From: Gemmata sp.
GTDB lineage: Bacteria; Planctomycetota; Planctomycetia; Gemmatales; Gemmataceae
NCBI GenBank assembly: GCA_025055115.1
Contig: JANWYJ010000050.1
Span: 1 to 53,359 of the forward strand
DNA: 53,359 bases
Direction: 5' to 3'
Shown here: positions 51,601-53,359 of the stretch, piece after piece
Layout of the letters: each line of letters starts with the position of its first letter
Numbering within the stretch: the stretch's first letter is position 1
Translations under genes and position numbers: made by a program
The notes under the pieces: generated by a model
What the model was told of the DNA's origin: nothing
Seen by the model: the letters and a program-made list of their open reading frames with translations, nothing else
Databases searched by the model: none

Positions 51601-52260
51601 GCCATCGAACGGCCGGACACCTGTCAGGAGTTCTTGATAGACACACGCTAGGCTATATTGATCGCAGTAGCGTGTGATAATGCCATCAAACGTTTCTGGA
51701 GCCGCGTAGACCGGGGTGATCCCCCCGGTCACTTGCGCCACCCAGTTTTGCAAGTCTTTCACCTGGCCAAAATCCGCGACTTTGATGTGGTTGTACAGAA
51801 GAAACAGATTCTGGGGCTTGATGTCGAGATGTTGGAGCTGGAATTCGTCATTGAAAAGGTCTAGAACTTCTGCAATCTCTCTCATGTAGGTCAGCAGTTC
51901 GGGCCGGGGAATCCCGGGCAAGCCCTGCTCCCGGCATTGGCGGAACCGGTCCCACAGATTGCAATCAGCAAGCTCCATGACAATCATCAGCCGGCCCTCG
52001 ACGATGTCATAACGATCGAGAGCCAACAGATAGGGATGGCGAACTTGCTTGACGCGTTTGAGGGCTTTTAGTTCCTGTTCGGCATAACGCACCAGGTCGT
52101 TGTCGCGGGAACGCAGATCACCATGAATGATTTTGATGGCTTTGTGAATCCCACCCGGGGCTTCACATTTCCAAACTTCCCCAAACCCCCCGGCTCCCAG
52201 GCGGTGGAGCAAGCGATAGCCCGGGATCGGTTCCGTGTGCGCTTCAAAACGGACGGACAT
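48670..52260 (-). CDS. Ser/Thr protein kinase fused to a tubulin/FtsZ-like (Tubulin_2-type) domain
   Basis: This protein of about 1196 residues has a Hanks-type kinase domain: glycine loop LGAGGFGEV (about 21-29), Lys43 (KAIKIIH), catalytic Asp146 in HLDIKPQN, DFG at 163-165 and YAAPETF. An acidic linker follows, then a GTPase-like region with SLIIGLGQTGLQLL (about 340) and NLAGATGGGMFLDLAYATRH (about 508), which resembles the glycine-rich tubulin/FtsZ signature; the remaining 600 residues are helical and unrecognised. The HLD in place of HRD is a mild departure. I prefer ATG 52260 over a GTG at 52272. No membrane helix is evident, so it is probably cytoplasmic. Function is unknown. Confidence 0.85.
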   Translation of the reverse strand: MSVRFEAHTEPIPGYRLLHRLGAGGFGEVWKCEAPGGIHKAIKIIHGDLRSRDNDLVRYAEQELKALKRVKQVRHPYLLALDRYDIVEGRLMIVMELADCNLWDRFRQCREQGLPGIPRPELLTYMREIAEVLDLFNDEFQLQHLDIKPQNLFLLYNHIKVADFGQVKDLQNWVAQVTGGITPVYAAPETFDGIITRYCDQYSLACVYQELLTGVRPFDGASMNQLFVQHTSGLPNLEPSPPADRPALLRALAKRPEDRWPSVTQFIHALAGDMALPGLLSPTLTDVETPRDPQLVETNTTDSLIEVSIPESPSTTPGEDGGVPIFTPAPPELTGDGCLQPSLIIGLGQTGLQLLQRFRAELYRRYGSREATPIIRTLFIDTDPQTLAEAQMAREAEPPAALAAHEVIAARLQRAAHYLKPRCHGRSLIEGWFDQQLLYRLPRQPQTMGIRLFGRLAFCDHYRTIMNKIQAEIEAAVALEALQTTEASTGLERRTNRPRVYIVANLAGATGGGMFLDLAYATRHRLRRMGYETADIIGLLVVPDADAVVSSPQELGNCYAALTELNHYLRSDTVFTAHYDERSGVVKDHRPPFTHCFLVSSAADASTVVSFSAPSAAPSTAPHMVFPRQSLRSVSTPKNPSRRGRTVTDSVAVETSSGPAFLPAVDALCQRLRLDLFTPVGRLADDLRSARRTPASANNETTAAGFVSVFHSVTFAWPRYQVVAETTEILAQRLLQLWTAPDVHRYQQEIPALALARWQQLGLEPESLTTRLREVADRCCGEPLETYLARLTESLQPRGWFFRGPEPTQVALLVDTYTKFFGPPTFLTRRPLTALEEAFAQTTADWQRAFANDFQLLLRELLQELPSRWAGTEEFHRALLAIVDPLIDRYQKVIIDADSNATRTYECLTQYAYHQKGLRKPSSVELSEASRSYPRVRLDALVSRCLLQLYQHLREQLTSQLAQVSTARQRLAVLAETLSPPASVPQSSSRQLLPPGCETMAEVVSRWVESLTDDDLLAMNQRIQAAFTRESTDLLQVHLQPSSRGDDILRLVREQLRPYLQARLGEVALSPMIAQRFPTLPQAEEAMRQAYQEAEPAWLGTGPWANPELAIVSCPNNPTDQVLREMAIRVIPVSNVCLVTTPDELTIYREWPAVPLAALPQLGPAAAAAYEAVPTIHQCSLHSRLDVTCWQGVDDN

Positions 52261-52369
52261 GACACACACCACAGCGCCAGAACGAGGTGGTCAACCCACC
52301 TTCACTTCACAACATTAGCACAGGATTGCAGGCACGGTGGATGTTCAGACGGTCCGCCCATCGACTCGT

Positions 52370-52417
52370 GAGGTGATCCTTGTTTGCCCAGACGAGGAGG
52401 TCCTTTTTCGCCCAGAG
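52370..52417. repeat. Imperfect 24-bp tandem duplication in the divergent gap
   Basis: 52370-52393 and 52394-52417 align with five mismatches in 24 (common core tttgcccaga/ttcgcccaga). It lies between the divergent kinase-tubulin and SDR genes, about 65 bases upstream of the SDR start, and is the most diverged tandem copy I list with clear register. Confidence 0.6.
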
Positions 52418-52481
52418 AGGAGCAGAAGCAGAACGGTAAATTACTCAAGTGGTCAGCTGATGATAACAACAAGGAGAACGT

Positions 52482-53294
52482 ATGAGGAATCCACGCATCA
52501 TCCTCATCACCGGAGCCGCGGGCAATATGGGTCGGAAGCTGCATCAACATTGGGCGGGTCGATACGAGCTGCGTCTTGTCGATCGCGATCCACGGGGTGA
52601 TGCCCAGATTCTCTGCGCTGACTTGAGTCATTGGGGAGATTGGGTGGAACAATTTCGGGGGGTCGATGTGGTGGTTCACTTGGCTGCTAACCCGGTGGCC
52701 CATCAGGGTTGGCCAGAGCTGTTAGGACCCAATGTCGATGCCCTGATTCATGTTTATCACGCGGCGTTGGAGGGCGGTGTGAAACGGGTGATCTTGGCGA
52801 GTTCGAATCACGTTTTGGGCGGGTATCAGGATGAAGTCGGGATACGTCTTCGGCCCGAAACGATCCCGAAGCCGGGGCTGCGTTACTGCATTGATGGTAA
52901 ACTCCAGGACAGTACACCCTACGCGACGGCAAAGCTATTCGGCGAGCGCTTGGGATATTGCTTAGCACAATCCCACGGCTTGGAAACGATCGCGGTGCGA
53001 TTGGGCTGGATGTGGCGGGATGGGAAGAATATCCCGGCGAACCTGCCTCGGGAACGGGGAGAGTGGTTTCGGTTGATGTGGCTGTCGGACCGCGACTTTC
53101 TTCACTTGATGGACTGTTGTCTCAGCGCCACGATTTCTCAGAAATTTCTCATCGTCAACGGCATGTCGAACAACACCGGGATGATGTGGGATGTGGATTC
53201 GACGCGGCAGATTCTGGGCTATCAACCTCTCGACGATATCACGCAATATACCGACCCGTGGCCGGCCTCATCCGTGGGAGGACGATCGGTTTGA
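52482..53294 (+). CDS. SDR-family NAD-dependent epimerase/dehydratase, uronate dehydrogenase-like
   Basis: This 270-residue extended SDR has the NAD-binding GAAGNMG (about residues 11-17), LVDRDPRG after the second strand (acidic residue for NAD preference), VVHLAANP, SSNHVLGGY, and the YxxxK pair in YATAKLFGERLGY. The compact size and SSNHVLG block resemble bacterial uronate dehydrogenases, which oxidise hexuronates to aldaric acids; a UDP-sugar epimerase is less likely because of the short C-terminal domain. An AAGGAGA lies upstream of the ATG at 52482. The 3' end is partly repeated at the window's right edge. Confidence 0.87.
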   Translation: MRNPRIILITGAAGNMGRKLHQHWAGRYELRLVDRDPRGDAQILCADLSHWGDWVEQFRGVDVVVHLAANPVAHQGWPELLGPNVDALIHVYHAALEGGVKRVILASSNHVLGGYQDEVGIRLRPETIPKPGLRYCIDGKLQDSTPYATAKLFGERLGYCLAQSHGLETIAVRLGWMWRDGKNIPANLPRERGEWFRLMWLSDRDFLHLMDCCLSATISQKFLIVNGMSNNTGMMWDVDSTRQILGYQPLDDITQYTDPWPASSVGGRSV

Positions 53295-53359
53295 TGGGGC
53301 GAGGAGCGATTGGGGCAAAGAATGCCCCCATCCTTGAGGCCTCATCCCTGGGAGGATGA
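53264..53359. repeat. Spaced repeat of the SDR gene end at the window edge
   Basis: The 22-bp block starting ggcctcatcc occurs at 53264-53285, where it encodes part of the SDR C-terminus, and again at 53338-53359 with two mismatches. The window ends here, so further copies to the right cannot be excluded. Confidence 0.88.

Overview
The window looks like a planctomycete chromosome segment, most likely from the Gemmata/Gemmatales group. The evidence is gene content: two DUF1501/DUF1549-DUF1553 pairs plus a lone DUF1501 gene, a DUF1559 pseudopilin-like protein beside a small lipoprotein, a giant helical-repeat secretin, a WGR/TIGR02996 protein, and a Ser/Thr kinase fused to a tubulin-like domain. 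GC content is high. I see no tRNA, rRNA, CRISPR array, insertion sequence or prophage. The taxon is inferred from gene families, not from a marker gene.

Layout. 1-2037: a partial membrane protein, a lipoprotein and a DUF1559 protein, all on the minus strand, then about 0.9 kb with no convincing gene. 2861-7559: a minus-strand DUF1501, DUF1549/DUF1553 and thioredoxin-fold operon. 7825-13023: a plus-strand MoxR, DUF58, transglutaminase and isochorismatase-like operon. 13041-16622: a STAS protein (minus), a prenyltransferase-fold CxxCH protein, a SprT-like protein and a DUF1501 protein. 16773-23035, minus: a 1373-residue secretin, a TIM-barrel isomerase and IlvE. 23216-25715, plus: an M19 dipeptidase and an MFS transporter. 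26045-29926, minus: a second DUF1501/DUF1549 pair. 30164-35769, plus: a tightly overlapping five-gene cluster matching the uncharacterised Salmonella STM4011-STM4015 group (phosphatase-superfamily hydrolase, two radical SAM proteins, a WGR/LRR protein, an ATP-grasp protein). 35779-38229: a DUF6807/PmoA-like protein, a cytochrome c and an SDR threonine dehydrogenase-like protein, converging with zero gap on alanine dehydrogenase. 39520-42942: a membrane-anchored protein and an ABC-2 exporter. 43174-48541: an LCCL-domain protein, a PafA-like phosphodiesterase, EF-P and a PQQ-type propeller. 48670-53294: the kinase-tubulin fusion and a uronate dehydrogenase-like SDR.

Two things stand out. First, the five-gene STM4011-4015-like cluster has the make-up of a maturation pathway (two radical SAM enzymes, an ATP-grasp ligase, a hydrolase and an LRR protein) whose substrate is unknown. 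Second, the intergenic gaps contain at least fifteen short direct duplications, usually two copies of 16-55 bp. Several begin exactly at a gene boundary, so the last codons plus stop, or the ribosome-binding site plus start codon, are duplicated next to the gene. Conventional annotation would not report this pattern.

Also notable are an elongation factor P with Asn at the position normally occupied by the modified Lys34, a thioredoxin-fold protein without its CxxC pair, and a perfect 13-bp hairpin between the DUF1501 and DUF1549 genes of one pair.
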